DNA of 22,091 bases, taken from assembly GCA_025463965.1 (NCBI GenBank), contig JAODBN010000208.1, positions 1 to 22,091 on the forward strand. Direction: 5' to 3'. Positions 1 through 6,759 of this stretch are shown piece by piece. The position numbers and the translations under genes were made by a program. How positions within the stretch are numbered: the first letter of the stretch is position 1; each line of letters opens with the position of its first letter. The notes under the pieces are model-generated. The model made no database searches. It was not told the origin of the DNA and saw nothing but the letters and a program-made list of their open reading frames with translations. Source of the stretch: Acidimicrobiaceae bacterium. GTDB taxonomy: Bacteria > Actinomycetota > Acidimicrobiia > Acidimicrobiales > Bog-793.

Positions 1-91
1 GGTCGATGTAGAGCAGGTCGGGCTCGGCGGCGCCGTCACCGGCGCGCACGACGTGGCGGTCCCAGATCTTCTCCGACAAGGTCTTGCCCAT
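1..91 (-). CDS. leuC: 3-isopropylmalate dehydratase large subunit, N-terminal fragment
   Basis: The minus strand from the ATG at 91 reads MGKTLSEKIWDRHVV, followed by a stretch ending in DLLYID. This is the characteristic N-terminus of LeuC, the [4Fe-4S] aconitase-family subunit that isomerises 2-isopropylmalate and, in the citramalate route, (R)-citramalate. Only 30 codons lie inside the window, so the iron-sulfur cysteines cannot be checked. It starts 15 nt after the greA stop; a GAGGAG purine stretch overlapping that stop could be its ribosome site, so greA and leuC are probably cotranscribed. Its partner leuD would be expected further left. The leuB-ilvE-cimA operon needing the same pathway lies on the opposite strand 1.4 kb away. 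Confidence 0.85.
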   Translation of the reverse strand, partial: MGKTLSEKIWDRHVVRAGDGAAEPDLLYID

Positions 92-106
92 GCTCGCGCT
101 CGCTCC

Positions 107-571
107 TCAGTCCACCGAGACGATCTCGACCCGTAGCTTGCCGTTGGGCGCCTCGTACTCGATCGTCTCACCGGCACGGCGCCCGAGGAGCGCTTGGCCG
201 AGTGGAGAGCCCGGCGAGATCACCGAGACGCCCTCCCTGCGCTCCTCGATCGAGCCGACGAGGTACGGCTCGACCTCGTCGTCGCCCTCGTAGCGGATGG
301 CGACCACGGCGCCCGTCTCGACGGTGCCGTCGGATGCCTCGTGTTCGACGATGACCGCCGAGTCGAGCATCGCCTGGATCTGGCGGATCCGCGCCTCCAT
401 CTTGCCCTGGCTGTCCTTGGCGGCGTGGTAGTCGCCGTTCTCGGACAAGTCGCCGAGGGCGCGCGCCGCCTCGATCTGCCGGGCGATGTCGATCCGGCCA
501 CGGGTGGTCAGGTCCTCCAGCTCCGCGGCCAGGCGTGCATGGGCCTCGGCGCTGAGGTGGGTTCCGCTCAT
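107..571 (-). CDS. greA: Transcription elongation factor GreA
   Basis: The 154-residue product has the normal GreA length and layout. An N-terminal coiled-coil hairpin (about residues 1-75) contains the conserved GDLSENGDYHAAK segment, whose acidic tip reaches into the RNA polymerase secondary channel and triggers cleavage of backtracked RNA. A C-terminal FKBP-like domain contains SPGSPLGQALLGRRAG. No clear Shine-Dalgarno sequence precedes the ATG. Instead TAAGTT ends 7 nt upstream, which suggests a leaderless or nearly leaderless transcript. The gene lies between a DUF1707 membrane protein and leuC, all on the minus strand. The function is a confident family assignment; cotranscription with leuC is inferred from the 15-nt gap. 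Confidence 0.95.
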   Translation of the reverse strand: MSGTHLSAEAHARLAAELEDLTTRGRIDIARQIEAARALGDLSENGDYHAAKDSQGKMEARIRQIQAMLDSAVIVEHEASDGTVETGAVVAIRYEGDDEVEPYLVGSIEERREGVSVISPGSPLGQALLGRRAGETIEYEAPNGKLRVEIVSVD

Positions 572-578
572 CCGATCG

Positions 579-584
579 AACTTA
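579..584 (-). promoter_or_regulatory. Putative -10 box of a leaderless greA promoter
   Basis: On the minus strand TAAGTT (TANNNT type) lies exactly 7 nt before the greA ATG, placing the expected transcription start at or next to the start codon. A -35 element is weak (TTCCGA with an 18-nt spacer). The same geometry recurs before the genes at 9094 and 19699. Confidence 0.35.
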
Positions 585-676
585 CCGCCTCGCCAGGGGC
601 GCTCGGAACTGGCGGGCGCGCGAGCTGGCCTCTCGGGTCGGGCGAGGGCCGGCGACGGATCCGCCGACGTGGAGAC

Positions 677-1153
677 TCAGCCCGAGAGGCCCCGGGGGGG
701 CGTCCTGGCCTGGAGCGCCCGGCGCCGCCGACGGTCCTCTCTCGCCCGAACGCGATTGGCCTTCCGAAAGAACATGAAGACGCTGGCCGCGCCCACCCAA
801 CCGGGCCAGAACCCGTGGTGGGGGGCGCCTACTCCGTCGACGGCCCAGATGCCGAGGCACGCCACGTTGAGCACGAAGAGCTGAGCGGCGCGCGCCCAGA
901 GGGTTGCGTAGTGCCACAGCGGGGGCCGGGGCTCGAGCACGGGCTCGTCCATGAGCGGCTCTCGGGGCAGGTCATAGACCAGGTCGTCGAGCTGGCCAAG
1001 GGTTTGCGCCTCGAGCGCGCTCCCAATGCGGTCCGTCATCTCATCGACCCGGAGCCGTCCCATCGATCCGTGGCGACGGATCACTTCGACCGTGTTGTCT
1101 CGATCGGCGTCCGAAGCCCGCAAGATGCGGCGGTCGGGAACTCGCCCTGACAC
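677..1153 (-). CDS. DUF1707 and 2TM-domain membrane protein
   Basis: Starting at GTG 1153, which is preceded by GAGGA 7 nt upstream, the product has 158 residues. The open frame extends further upstream, but that part reads like noncoding sequence. Residues 8-63 match the actinobacterial DUF1707 domain (RILRASDADRDN, then a GRL segment and an LDDLVYDLP end), thought to help membrane proteins assemble. Residues 86-106 and 116-130 are two hydrophobic helices joined by a short His/Gly/Trp loop, typical of the 2TM domain, and the tail is very basic. The exact role is unknown. It sits upstream of greA with a 105-nt gap in which no other feature was seen. Confidence 0.75.
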   Translation of the reverse strand: MSGRVPDRRILRASDADRDNTVEVIRRHGSMGRLRVDEMTDRIGSALEAQTLGQLDDLVYDLPREPLMDEPVLEPRPPLWHYATLWARAAQLFVLNVACLGIWAVDGVGAPHHGFWPGWVGAASVFMFFRKANRVRAREDRRRRRALQARTPPRGLSG

Positions 1154-1229
1154 ACCACAATCCTCGCGCGCTCTGGGCCGTTCGGCGAGGCGCCCCCCAG
1201 TATTTGCACCCGGTTCTCCCGGGGCGCAG

Positions 1230-1258
1230 TTGACGCCTGCCCGCTGCCTTGGGAGAAT
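1230..1258 (+). promoter_or_regulatory. Sigma-70-type promoter of the leuB operon leader
   Basis: TTGACG (1230-1235) and GAGAAT (1253-1258) are separated by exactly 17 nt, matching 5/6 and 4/6 of the consensus hexamers. The predicted transcription start is about 1265-1268, at the ATG of the leader peptide (1268), so the leader peptide may be translated from a leaderless or nearly leaderless RNA. Confidence 0.6.
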
Positions 1259-1267
1259 CAGCTGGTT

Positions 1268-1300
1268 ATGTACAACGCAGCGAGCATCGTAATTACCTGA
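1268..1300 (+). CDS. Leader peptide of the leuB-ilvE-cimA attenuator
   Basis: The ORF encodes MYNAASIVIT and then TGA. Three consecutive codons ATC GTA ATT encode Ile-Val-Ile, and GTA and ATT are uncommon in the neighbouring genes, which favour GTC/GTG and ATC. The ORF begins next to the predicted transcription start. Its stop is immediately followed by a hairpin and then by an intrinsic terminator placed before leuB. This is the arrangement of ribosome-mediated attenuation known for ilv and leu operons, with ribosome stalling on scarce charged tRNA-Ile or tRNA-Val as the expected signal. There are no Leu codons, which fits an operon devoted to citramalate-derived isoleucine. Translation is inferred, not shown. 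Confidence 0.6.
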   Translation: MYNAASIVIT

Positions 1301-1328
1301 CGACGCATTCCCACGAGGAGTGCGTCGT
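1300..1328 (+). promoter_or_regulatory. Leader hairpin directly after the leader-peptide stop
   Basis: ACGACGCA (1300-1307) pairs perfectly with TGCGTCGT (1321-1328) around a 13-nt loop. The 5' arm begins at the last base of the leader stop codon, so a ribosome finishing the peptide would cover it. GACGACG (1299-1305) can also pair, with one mismatch, with CGCCGTC (1331-1337), which holds the 5' arm of the terminator. Which pairing acts as antiterminator is not resolved by eye. Confidence 0.6.
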
Positions 1329-1331
1329 TCC

Positions 1332-1357
1332 GCCGTCCCTGTCGGGGCGGCTTTTTT
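1332..1357 (+). terminator. Intrinsic terminator (attenuator) upstream of leuB
   Basis: G1332 plus CCGTCCC (1333-1339) pairs with GGGGCGG plus C1351 (1344-1351), giving 8 pairs including one G-U, around the 4-nt loop TGTC. Six T residues follow at 1352-1357. It lies about 110 nt before leuB and about 75 nt after the predicted start of transcription, so it should cut the operon transcript unless prevented. It is the only clear U-tailed terminator in the window. Confidence 0.8.
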
Positions 1358-1467
1358 CATGGCTTCGCCCGGTTGGGGACGCCCGGTGGACCGGGCGGAG
1401 CGGGCACGGAAGTCACGGCACGGGGCGGATGGTGCGCCCGGCGTAATCGAGCGGAAAGGCAAGCGAG

Positions 1468-2493
1468 ATGGCGGGCTACAAGGTCGCAGTGATCGGCGGC
1501 GACGGGATCGGTCCAGAAGTCGTGGCCGAGGCCCTGAAGGTGGTCGCCGCGGCCGGAGTAGGGCTCGAGACCGTCGACTACGCGCTCGGGGCCGCCCATT
1601 ACCTCACGAGCGGCGAGGTGCTCCCCGACTCGGTTCTCGAGGAGCTGCGCGGCGTCGACGCCATCCTTCTCGGTGCGATCGGGCCGCCCATCGGCTCGAC
1701 CGACGTCCCCTCGGGGCTGCTCGAGCGGGGACTGCTGCTCAAGCTTCGTTTCGAGCTCGACCTCTATGTGAACCTGCGGCCCTTCAACGGGGTCCCTGGC
1801 TCCATCGCCCCCGGGACCGACTTCGCCGTCGTGCGGGAGAACACCGAGGGTCCCTATGTCGGAGAGGGCGGCCAGCTGCGCCGGGGTACCCCCCATGAGG
1901 TGGCCACGCAGGGATCGGTCAACACCCGCCATGGGGTCGAGCGCTGCATCCGGTTCGCGTTCGGGCTCGCCGCACAACGCGAGCGCCAGTCGGTCACGCT
2001 CGTGCACAAGACGAACGTGCTCACGTTTTCCGGTGATCTGTGGCAGCGGACCTTCAACGAGGTCGCCGCCGAGCACCCGGAGGTGTCCACGGCCTATCAG
2101 CACGTCGACGCGGCGAGCATCTACCTCGCCACCGACGCCGGTCGATACGACGTGATCGTGACCGACAACCTGTTCGGGGACATCCTCACCGATCTGGCCG
2201 GAGCGGTGACCGGGGGGATCGGCCTCGCCGCCTCGGCCAACCTCAACCCCGCAAAGACCGGGCCGTCGATGTTCGAGCCGGTGCACGGCGCGGCTCACGA
2301 CATCGTCGGGACCGGGAAGGCCAACCCGCTCGCCGCTATCCGGTCGGCGGCCATGATGCTCGACCACCTTGGCGAGACCGATGCCGCCGCCCGGATGACG
2401 AAGGCAGTGCTGGAGCTGCAGGACGAGATCGCCGCCGCCGGCGGCGAGTGGAGCACGCAGGCGATCGGCGATGCCGTCGCCAGGAGGGTGTGA
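1468..2493 (+). CDS. leuB: 3-isopropylmalate dehydrogenase
   Basis: The 341-residue product belongs to the isocitrate/isopropylmalate dehydrogenase family. It oxidatively decarboxylates 3-isopropylmalate with NAD+ and, in the citramalate pathway, erythro-3-methylmalate to 2-oxobutyrate. Visible motifs are GGDGIGPEV at the N-terminus, the ENTEG loop (124-128) with Tyr130, the metal-binding VTDNLFGDILTDLAG segment (231 onward) and the nucleotide-loop sequence EPVHGAAHDIVGTGKANP. The length matches the short actinobacterial LeuB. An AAAGG-like ribosome site precedes the ATG by about 10 nt. It is first in the operon, behind the leader and attenuator, and its stop is followed after one base by the ilvE start. 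A related 3-hydroxyacid dehydrogenase is possible from sequence alone, but the context favours LeuB. Confidence 0.92.
   Translation: MAGYKVAVIGGDGIGPEVVAEALKVVAAAGVGLETVDYALGAAHYLTSGEVLPDSVLEELRGVDAILLGAIGPPIGSTDVPSGLLERGLLLKLRFELDLYVNLRPFNGVPGSIAPGTDFAVVRENTEGPYVGEGGQLRRGTPHEVATQGSVNTRHGVERCIRFAFGLAAQRERQSVTLVHKTNVLTFSGDLWQRTFNEVAAEHPEVSTAYQHVDAASIYLATDAGRYDVIVTDNLFGDILTDLAGAVTGGIGLAASANLNPAKTGPSMFEPVHGAAHDIVGTGKANPLAAIRSAAMMLDHLGETDAAARMTKAVLELQDEIAAAGGEWSTQAIGDAVARRV
2482..2488 (+). promoter_or_regulatory. Ribosome-binding site setting the ilvE GTG start
   Basis: AGGAGGG at the end of leuB lies 6 nt before GTG 2495. This strong match favours GTG 2495 over the in-frame upstream start at 2471. 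Confidence 0.7.
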
Positions 2494-2494
2494 G

Positions 2495-3421
2495 GTGCCG
2501 ATCACTCCGACGTCGAAGATCTGGATGGACGGTGCCCTGGTCGACTGGGACCAGGCACAGGTGCACGTGCTGACGCACACGCTGCACTACGGCACGGGTG
2601 TCTTCGAGGGCATCCGGGCCTACGCCACGGCCCGTGGACCCGCGGTGTTCCGCCTGCGCGACCACCTCCAGCGCCTGGAGCGCTCGGCGAAGGTGCTCTC
2701 CATGGACACGCCGTACAGCGTCGACGAGCTCTACGAGGCGGTGCGCGACACCGTGCGTGCGAGCGGTCTCGATGCTTGCTACATCCGCCCGCTCATCTAC
2801 CTCGGCTACGGCGAGATGGGACTCAACCCGCTCCCGTGCGAGAGCAAGGTCTCGGTGGCCGTGTGGCCCTGGGGCGCCTACCTCGGCGAGGACGGCCTGG
2901 CGAGCGGAATCCGCCTCAAGGTCAGCTCGTGGGCGCGCCACGATTCCCGCGCGATGCCGACCGCGGCCAAGGCGACGGGGATGTACATCAACTCCTCGCT
3001 CGCCAAGGTGGAGGCGGTGCGCGCCGGCTACGACGAGGCGCTCATGTGCACCACCGACGGGTTCGTCTCGGAGGGCACGGGCGAGAACGTCTTCGTGATC
3101 CGAGGCGGCCGGGTGCACACCCCGCCCTCCTCGGCCGTCGGCGCGCTCGAGGGGATCACCGCGAGCTCCGTGGCCACGATCGCCCGTGACCTCGGCTACG
3201 ACGTGGTCGAGACCCTCCTGCGGCGCACCGACCTCTACGTCGCCGACGAGGCCTTCCTCACCGGGACCGCCGCCGAGGTCGTCCCGATCGCGTCGCTCGA
3301 CGACCGAGTCATCGGCGACGGCCGTCCCGGCCCGGTGACCAAGGCCATCCAAGAGGCCTACTTCGCCGTCGTGCGGGGCGAGGACGATCGCTACAAGGAC
3401 TGGCTGGACTATGTCGACTGA
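2495..3421 (+). CDS. ilvE: Branched-chain amino acid aminotransferase
   Basis: The 308-residue class IV PLP aminotransferase transfers the amino group of glutamate to the 2-oxo acids that give isoleucine, valine and leucine. Family features include HTLHYGTGVFEGIRAY near residue 30, the YGEMGLNP segment, the PLP lysine at about residue 159 in KATGMYINSS, and the cofactor-binding block GFVSEGTGENVFVI. The GTG at 2495 is chosen because of a strong AGGAGGG site 6 nt upstream; this removes eight residues of an alternative start inside leuB. It starts one base after the leuB stop and overlaps the next gene by 11 nt, so the three genes are clearly one operon. A D-amino-acid aminotransferase or aminodeoxychorismate lyase is unlikely given the context. 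Confidence 0.93.
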   Translation: MPITPTSKIWMDGALVDWDQAQVHVLTHTLHYGTGVFEGIRAYATARGPAVFRLRDHLQRLERSAKVLSMDTPYSVDELYEAVRDTVRASGLDACYIRPLIYLGYGEMGLNPLPCESKVSVAVWPWGAYLGEDGLASGIRLKVSSWARHDSRAMPTAAKATGMYINSSLAKVEAVRAGYDEALMCTTDGFVSEGTGENVFVIRGGRVHTPPSSAVGALEGITASSVATIARDLGYDVVETLLRRTDLYVADEAFLTGTAAEVVPIASLDDRVIGDGRPGPVTKAIQEAYFAVVRGEDDRYKDWLDYVD

Positions 3422-5174
3422 GGCCCGGCGAGGGGCGGCCGGCACGGACAGCGCGCCGGAGGTCCACGGGGCCCACGCCCACGTCGGGGTGCCGGGCGAG
3501 CTTCCCGCCTCGGTCGAGGTCTACGACACGACGCTTCGCGACGGCTCCCAGCAAGAGGGCATGTCGCTCACCGTCGAGGACAAGCTGCGCGTCGCCGAGC
3601 AGCTCGACCATCTGGGAGTGAGCTACATCGAGGGTGGCTGGCCCGGCGCCAACCCCAAAGACGATGAGTTCTTCCGGCGCTCGCGCGACGAGCTGAAGCT
3701 GCACCACGCCACACTCGTCGCCTTCGGCTCGACCCGGCGCGCCGGGCTCGACGCACGAGACGACCCGGGGCTGGCCAAACTGCTCGCGGCCGAGACCGAG
3801 GTCGTCTGCCTCGTCGCCAAGGCGTCGGCGCTGCACGTGACCGACGCGCTTCGGACCACGCTCGAAGAGGCCGTCGCCATGGTCGAGGACTCTGTGCGTC
3901 TGCTGCGCTCCGAAGGACGACGGGTGCTCGTCGACGCCGAGCACTTCTTCGACGGCTACCGCCTCGACCGCGCCTTCTCGCGTGCGGTGCTGCTCGGGGC
4001 GGTTCGGGCGGGGGCCGAGACCCTCGTGCTGTGCGACACCAACGGGGGGACCCTCCCCGACGAGGTCGCCGAGGTCGTGACGGCCGTGCGGGCCGAGATC
4101 GACGGCGGGCTCGGGGTGCACTTCCACAACGACGCCGGCTGCGCCGTGGCCAACAGCCTGGTGGCGGTGCGCTGCGGGGCGACCCAGGTCCAGGGGTGCG
4201 TCAACGGCTACGGCGAACGTGCCGGCAACGCCGACCTGTCGGCGACGATCGCCAACCTCACCTTGAAGATGGGCGTGGAGACCATCCCTCGCGACCGCCT
4301 GGAGCTCGTCACGCCGGTGGCCCGCCACGTGGCCGAACTCGTGAACGTGGCGCTCGACCCCCAACGGCCCTATGTCGGCTCCGCGGCGTTCGCGCACAAG
4401 GCAGGGCTGCACACCTCGGCGATCGTGCGGGTGCCCGAGGCCTACGAGCACGTACAGCCCGACTCGGTGGGCAACGGGACCCGGGTCGTCGTGAGCGAGC
4501 TGTCGGGCCGCTCCACGATCGCCCTCAAGGCGGCCGAGCTCGGACTCGACCTCGACTCCTCGGCGGCGGGCAAGGTCGTCGACACCCTCAAGCGCCTCGA
4601 GCACGCCGGCTACCACTTCGAGGTGGCTGACGGCTCCCTCGAGCTCTTGATGCGCGCTGCCGCCGGCGAGCCCGCGGGCGGCCTCGAGCGCTTCTTCACC
4701 ATCGAGTCCTACCGGGTCACCACCGAGTGGCGCGAGGACCGGCGTGCGGCAGACGAGGGCGACCTGATCGAGCCGGGCCAGCTCGTGCACCCCTGGTCTC
4801 GCCCGGGAACCCTGATGACCGAGGCCACCGTCAAGGTACGGGTCGGCGACGACCGGGTCGTGGCCACCGCCGAGGGAAACGGCCCGGTCCACGCGCTCGA
4901 CTCGGCGCTTCGCGAGGCCATCGGCCAGCACTTCCCCGAGCTCGAGCAGATCCACCTCACCGACTACCGGGTGCGGGTGCTCGACACCTCGCTCGGGACC
5001 GGGGCGGTCACCCGCGTCCTTCTCGACGTGGCCGACGGCGAGGGGAGCTGGTCGACCATCGGGGTCTCGGAGAACGTCATCGAGTCGTCGTGGCAGGCCC
5101 TCGTCGACGGGGTCGTGCACGGCCTCCTCCGGGCCTCGGTGCTCGCCTCGGGTAGCGTGAGCGACCAGCCATGA
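3411..5174 (+). CDS. cimA: (R)-citramalate synthase
   Basis: The 587-residue protein belongs to the 2-isopropylmalate synthase/homocitrate synthase family and is expected to condense acetyl-CoA with pyruvate to give citramalate, the entry to threonine-independent isoleucine synthesis. The catalytic YDTTLRDGSQQEG lies at residues 38-50, after a poorly conserved N-terminal extension of about 35 residues. The YIEGGWPGANPKDDEFF block is typical of CimA rather than LeuA. The metal-binding HFHND is at residues 237-241, followed by the NGYGERAGNADL block. The last 130 or so residues form a LeuA-type regulatory dimer domain, where feedback by isoleucine would act. It overlaps ilvE by 11 nt and the following gene by 4 nt (ATGA). 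Homocitrate synthase or a second LeuA are less likely alternatives. Confidence 0.9.
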   Translation: MSTEARRGAAGTDSAPEVHGAHAHVGVPGELPASVEVYDTTLRDGSQQEGMSLTVEDKLRVAEQLDHLGVSYIEGGWPGANPKDDEFFRRSRDELKLHHATLVAFGSTRRAGLDARDDPGLAKLLAAETEVVCLVAKASALHVTDALRTTLEEAVAMVEDSVRLLRSEGRRVLVDAEHFFDGYRLDRAFSRAVLLGAVRAGAETLVLCDTNGGTLPDEVAEVVTAVRAEIDGGLGVHFHNDAGCAVANSLVAVRCGATQVQGCVNGYGERAGNADLSATIANLTLKMGVETIPRDRLELVTPVARHVAELVNVALDPQRPYVGSAAFAHKAGLHTSAIVRVPEAYEHVQPDSVGNGTRVVVSELSGRSTIALKAAELGLDLDSSAAGKVVDTLKRLEHAGYHFEVADGSLELLMRAAAGEPAGGLERFFTIESYRVTTEWREDRRAADEGDLIEPGQLVHPWSRPGTLMTEATVKVRVGDDRVVATAEGNGPVHALDSALREAIGQHFPELEQIHLTDYRVRVLDTSLGTGAVTRVLLDVADGEGSWSTIGVSENVIESSWQALVDGVVHGLLRASVLASGSVSDQP

Positions 5175-5680
5175 CCCAGCCCAAGTACGCGCCGATCACC
5201 CTCGAGGACGAAGTCCGACCGACGACCCGCCTCGCGCCCCCCGAGTCGTGGCTGCCCGATCGCCCGGCCGACTTCCGCCCCGGGCGCCTGGATCGCCCCC
5301 GCGGGAGCGGCTCTCCGGGGCCGGACCAGGGTTATGCCCTGCGCCTCGCTCGGCGCTTCGCCGACCGACTGGTGCTCGCTCCGAGCGAGCACGCCGAAGA
5401 CGTGCTCGCCGGAGGGGTGGTGCTCGCGATGCGGCGCGCCTCGCTGTACGGCCGGGCTCCGGTCGCCGCCGACCTCGAGGTGGCCCTCGCCACCTTCGGG
5501 TTCCTCGGCCAGGCGGACGACGACCTCGTGGCCGAGCGCCGCCGGTTCTTCGCCGGGGCCGGGCACGACTACTGGCAGCAGCGCGTGCTTGCCGACGCGG
5601 TGCCCGACGCGGTGCTTCGCCGCACCCCCGCCCAGGCGCTCGCCGAGATGGGCCGGTGGCGGGAGCTGCTCGCCCTCTAA
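5171..5680 (+). CDS. Uncharacterised protein at the end of the leuB-ilvE-cimA operon
   Basis: I do not recognise a named family for this 169-residue protein. It begins within the cimA stop codon (ATGA), so it is almost certainly translated by coupling. The first 55 residues are rich in Pro, Arg and Asp and look flexible, with a PESWLPDRPADFRPGRL segment. The rest looks like a compact helical domain with RLARRFADRLVLAPSEHAED, a GGVVLAMRRASLYGRAP stretch and a Tyr/Trp-rich segment near the C-terminus. There is no signal peptide, membrane segment or obvious catalytic motif. Its place behind cimA suggests a link to isoleucine synthesis, or simple operon carriage; nothing in the sequence decides this. 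Confidence 0.7.
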   Translation: MTQPKYAPITLEDEVRPTTRLAPPESWLPDRPADFRPGRLDRPRGSGSPGPDQGYALRLARRFADRLVLAPSEHAEDVLAGGVVLAMRRASLYGRAPVAADLEVALATFGFLGQADDDLVAERRRFFAGAGHDYWQQRVLADAVPDAVLRRTPAQALAEMGRWRELLAL

Positions 5681-5732
5681 CCTGGGCATCGGGCGGGGCG
5701 CCGAGCGTCCGGTCCACGACGAGGAGGTCGTG

Positions 5733-6014
5733 ATGGGCCTGATGGACAAGTTCAAGGAGCAGGCAGGGCAGTTCGCCGAGAAGGCCCAAGAAGCCGGAAA
5801 GGCGGGCCAAGCCCGACTCGAGGCACTCCAGGCGAAGCGGAAGGCCGACGCGCTGCTCGCGGAGCTCGGAGTGCTGGCCTACCGATCGCGCACCGGCCGG
5901 GGCGCTCCTGGCGACGACCGCCGGGTCGGGGACGTCGTCGAGCAGCTGCGCCAGTACGAGGCGGAGTACGGCCCGATCGAGGTCGAAGCCGACGACCGAA
6001 CCGGAGACGCCTGA
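5733..6014 (+). CDS. Small charged helical protein, function unknown
   Basis: This 93-residue protein starts at ATG 5733, preceded by GAGGAGG 5 nt upstream, one of the best ribosome sites in the window. Residues 1-45 form a long amphipathic helix rich in Lys, Glu, Ala and Gln (MGLMDKFKEQAGQFAEKAQE), which could be a coiled coil or a membrane-surface helix. The second half, with LLAELGVLAYRSRTGRGAP, is more compact. Similar small proteins seem common in actinobacteria, but I know of no assigned function. It stands 52 nt after the previous gene. A GC-rich hairpin follows its stop, and the sigma factor gene begins 166 nt downstream. Confidence 0.75.
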   Translation: MGLMDKFKEQAGQFAEKAQEAGKAGQARLEALQAKRKADALLAELGVLAYRSRTGRGAPGDDRRVGDVVEQLRQYEAEYGPIEVEADDRTGDA

Positions 6015-6027
6015 GGGTCGGTTCGGT

Positions 6028-6063
6028 CCCGGGGGTCCCTGGCCGACCGTGCGGGACCCCGGG
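6028..6063 (+). terminator. GC-rich hairpin after the small charged protein gene
   Basis: GGGGTCCC (6032-6039) pairs perfectly with GGGACCCC (6053-6060), and the stem can be lengthened outward with one bulged G. It starts 14 nt after the stop at 6014. There is no T run, so it could be a tail-less actinobacterial terminator or simply a structured leader of the sigma factor transcript. Confidence 0.35.
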
Positions 6064-6180
6064 CTCGGTCCTGACGGGCACGCGCTCAACGCCGACGAAG
6101 CGGGCAGCGACCACGCCGGACCACGGGGCGCCCCGGACGCGAGTCATCCGGAGAGCGCTTCGCTCCGGACAAGTGCGGAC

Positions 6181-6759
6181 ATGCGAGCGGACCTGCAGGC
6201 GGCAAGTGATGCCAACCTCGTTCTCGCGATCGCCCGCTATCACGAGGAGGCGCTCGCTGAGACCTACCGTCGCCACGCCGGGGCGGTCTTTGGTTTGGCC
6301 CGTCGGGTGCTGTGGGATGTGGCCCTCGCCGAAGAGGTCGTCCAGGAGATCTTCCTGCGGCTTTGGAACGCCCCTGAGCGCTTCGACCCCGAGCGCGGGA
6401 GTTTGCGCTCCTTCCTGCTCGCGCAGACCCACGGCCGGGCGGTCGACCTGCTGCGCTCGGAGAGCTCCCGGCGCGACCGCGAGGCGAGAGAGGCCGCCAG
6501 CACTGCGACGGCCGGCTACGACCTCGAGCAGGAGGTCTTTGACCTCGCCGTGTCGGACCAGGTGCGCCAGGTCCTCGGCGCCCTTCCCTTCGACCAGCGC
6601 CGGGCGATCGAGCTCGCGTACTTCGGCGGCCACTCCTACCGGGAGGTGGCCGTCCTGCTGAACGAGCCGGAGGGCACGGTGAAAAGCCGCATTCGAGCGG
6701 GTCTCGGACGGATGCACCGTGAGCTTGCTTCGACGATTGCCCGGGGAGCCGACGCATGA
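6181..6759 (+). CDS. ECF-family RNA polymerase sigma factor
   Basis: The 192-residue product has the two-domain layout of extracytoplasmic-function sigma factors. Region 2 spans about residues 10-95, with YRRHAGAVFGLARRVL and the DVALAEEVVQEIFLRLW segment that binds the -10 element. Region 4 spans about residues 130-185, with LPFDQRRAIELAYFGGHSYREVA and the helix-turn-helix EGTVKSRIRAGL. ATG 6181 is chosen because the reading frame upstream to 6049 is unconserved in style; no strong ribosome site precedes either start. It overlaps the anti-sigma gene by 4 nt. The pairing with an RskA-type partner suggests a SigK/SigL-like group. Its inducing signal and regulon are not visible. Confidence 0.9.
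   Translation: MRADLQAASDANLVLAIARYHEEALAETYRRHAGAVFGLARRVLWDVALAEEVVQEIFLRLWNAPERFDPERGSLRSFLLAQTHGRAVDLLRSESSRRDREAREAASTATAGYDLEQEVFDLAVSDQVRQVLGALPFDQRRAIELAYFGGHSYREVAVLLNEPEGTVKSRIRAGLGRMHRELASTIARGADA

Noticed and set aside
1318..1340. Possible T-box antiterminator sequence before leuB
   Set aside because: GTCGTTCCGCC only loosely resembles the GTGGTACCGCG core, and the TGGN bases that pair with the tRNA end are absent. A leader peptide explains the region better.
1357..2580. 407-codon minus-strand frame opposite leuB
   Set aside because: It lies fully against leuB, whose motifs are unmistakable, and shows no family motif itself.
3309..5120. 603-codon open frame on the minus strand opposite cimA
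   Set aside because: It is the antisense shadow of cimA, produced by strong GC bias at third codon positions; its Arg/Gly/His/Val-rich composition matches no family.
6049..6180. Longer N-terminus for the ECF sigma factor starting at 6049
   Set aside because: It would add 44 unconserved-looking residues, has no ribosome site and overlaps the hairpin at 6028-6063.
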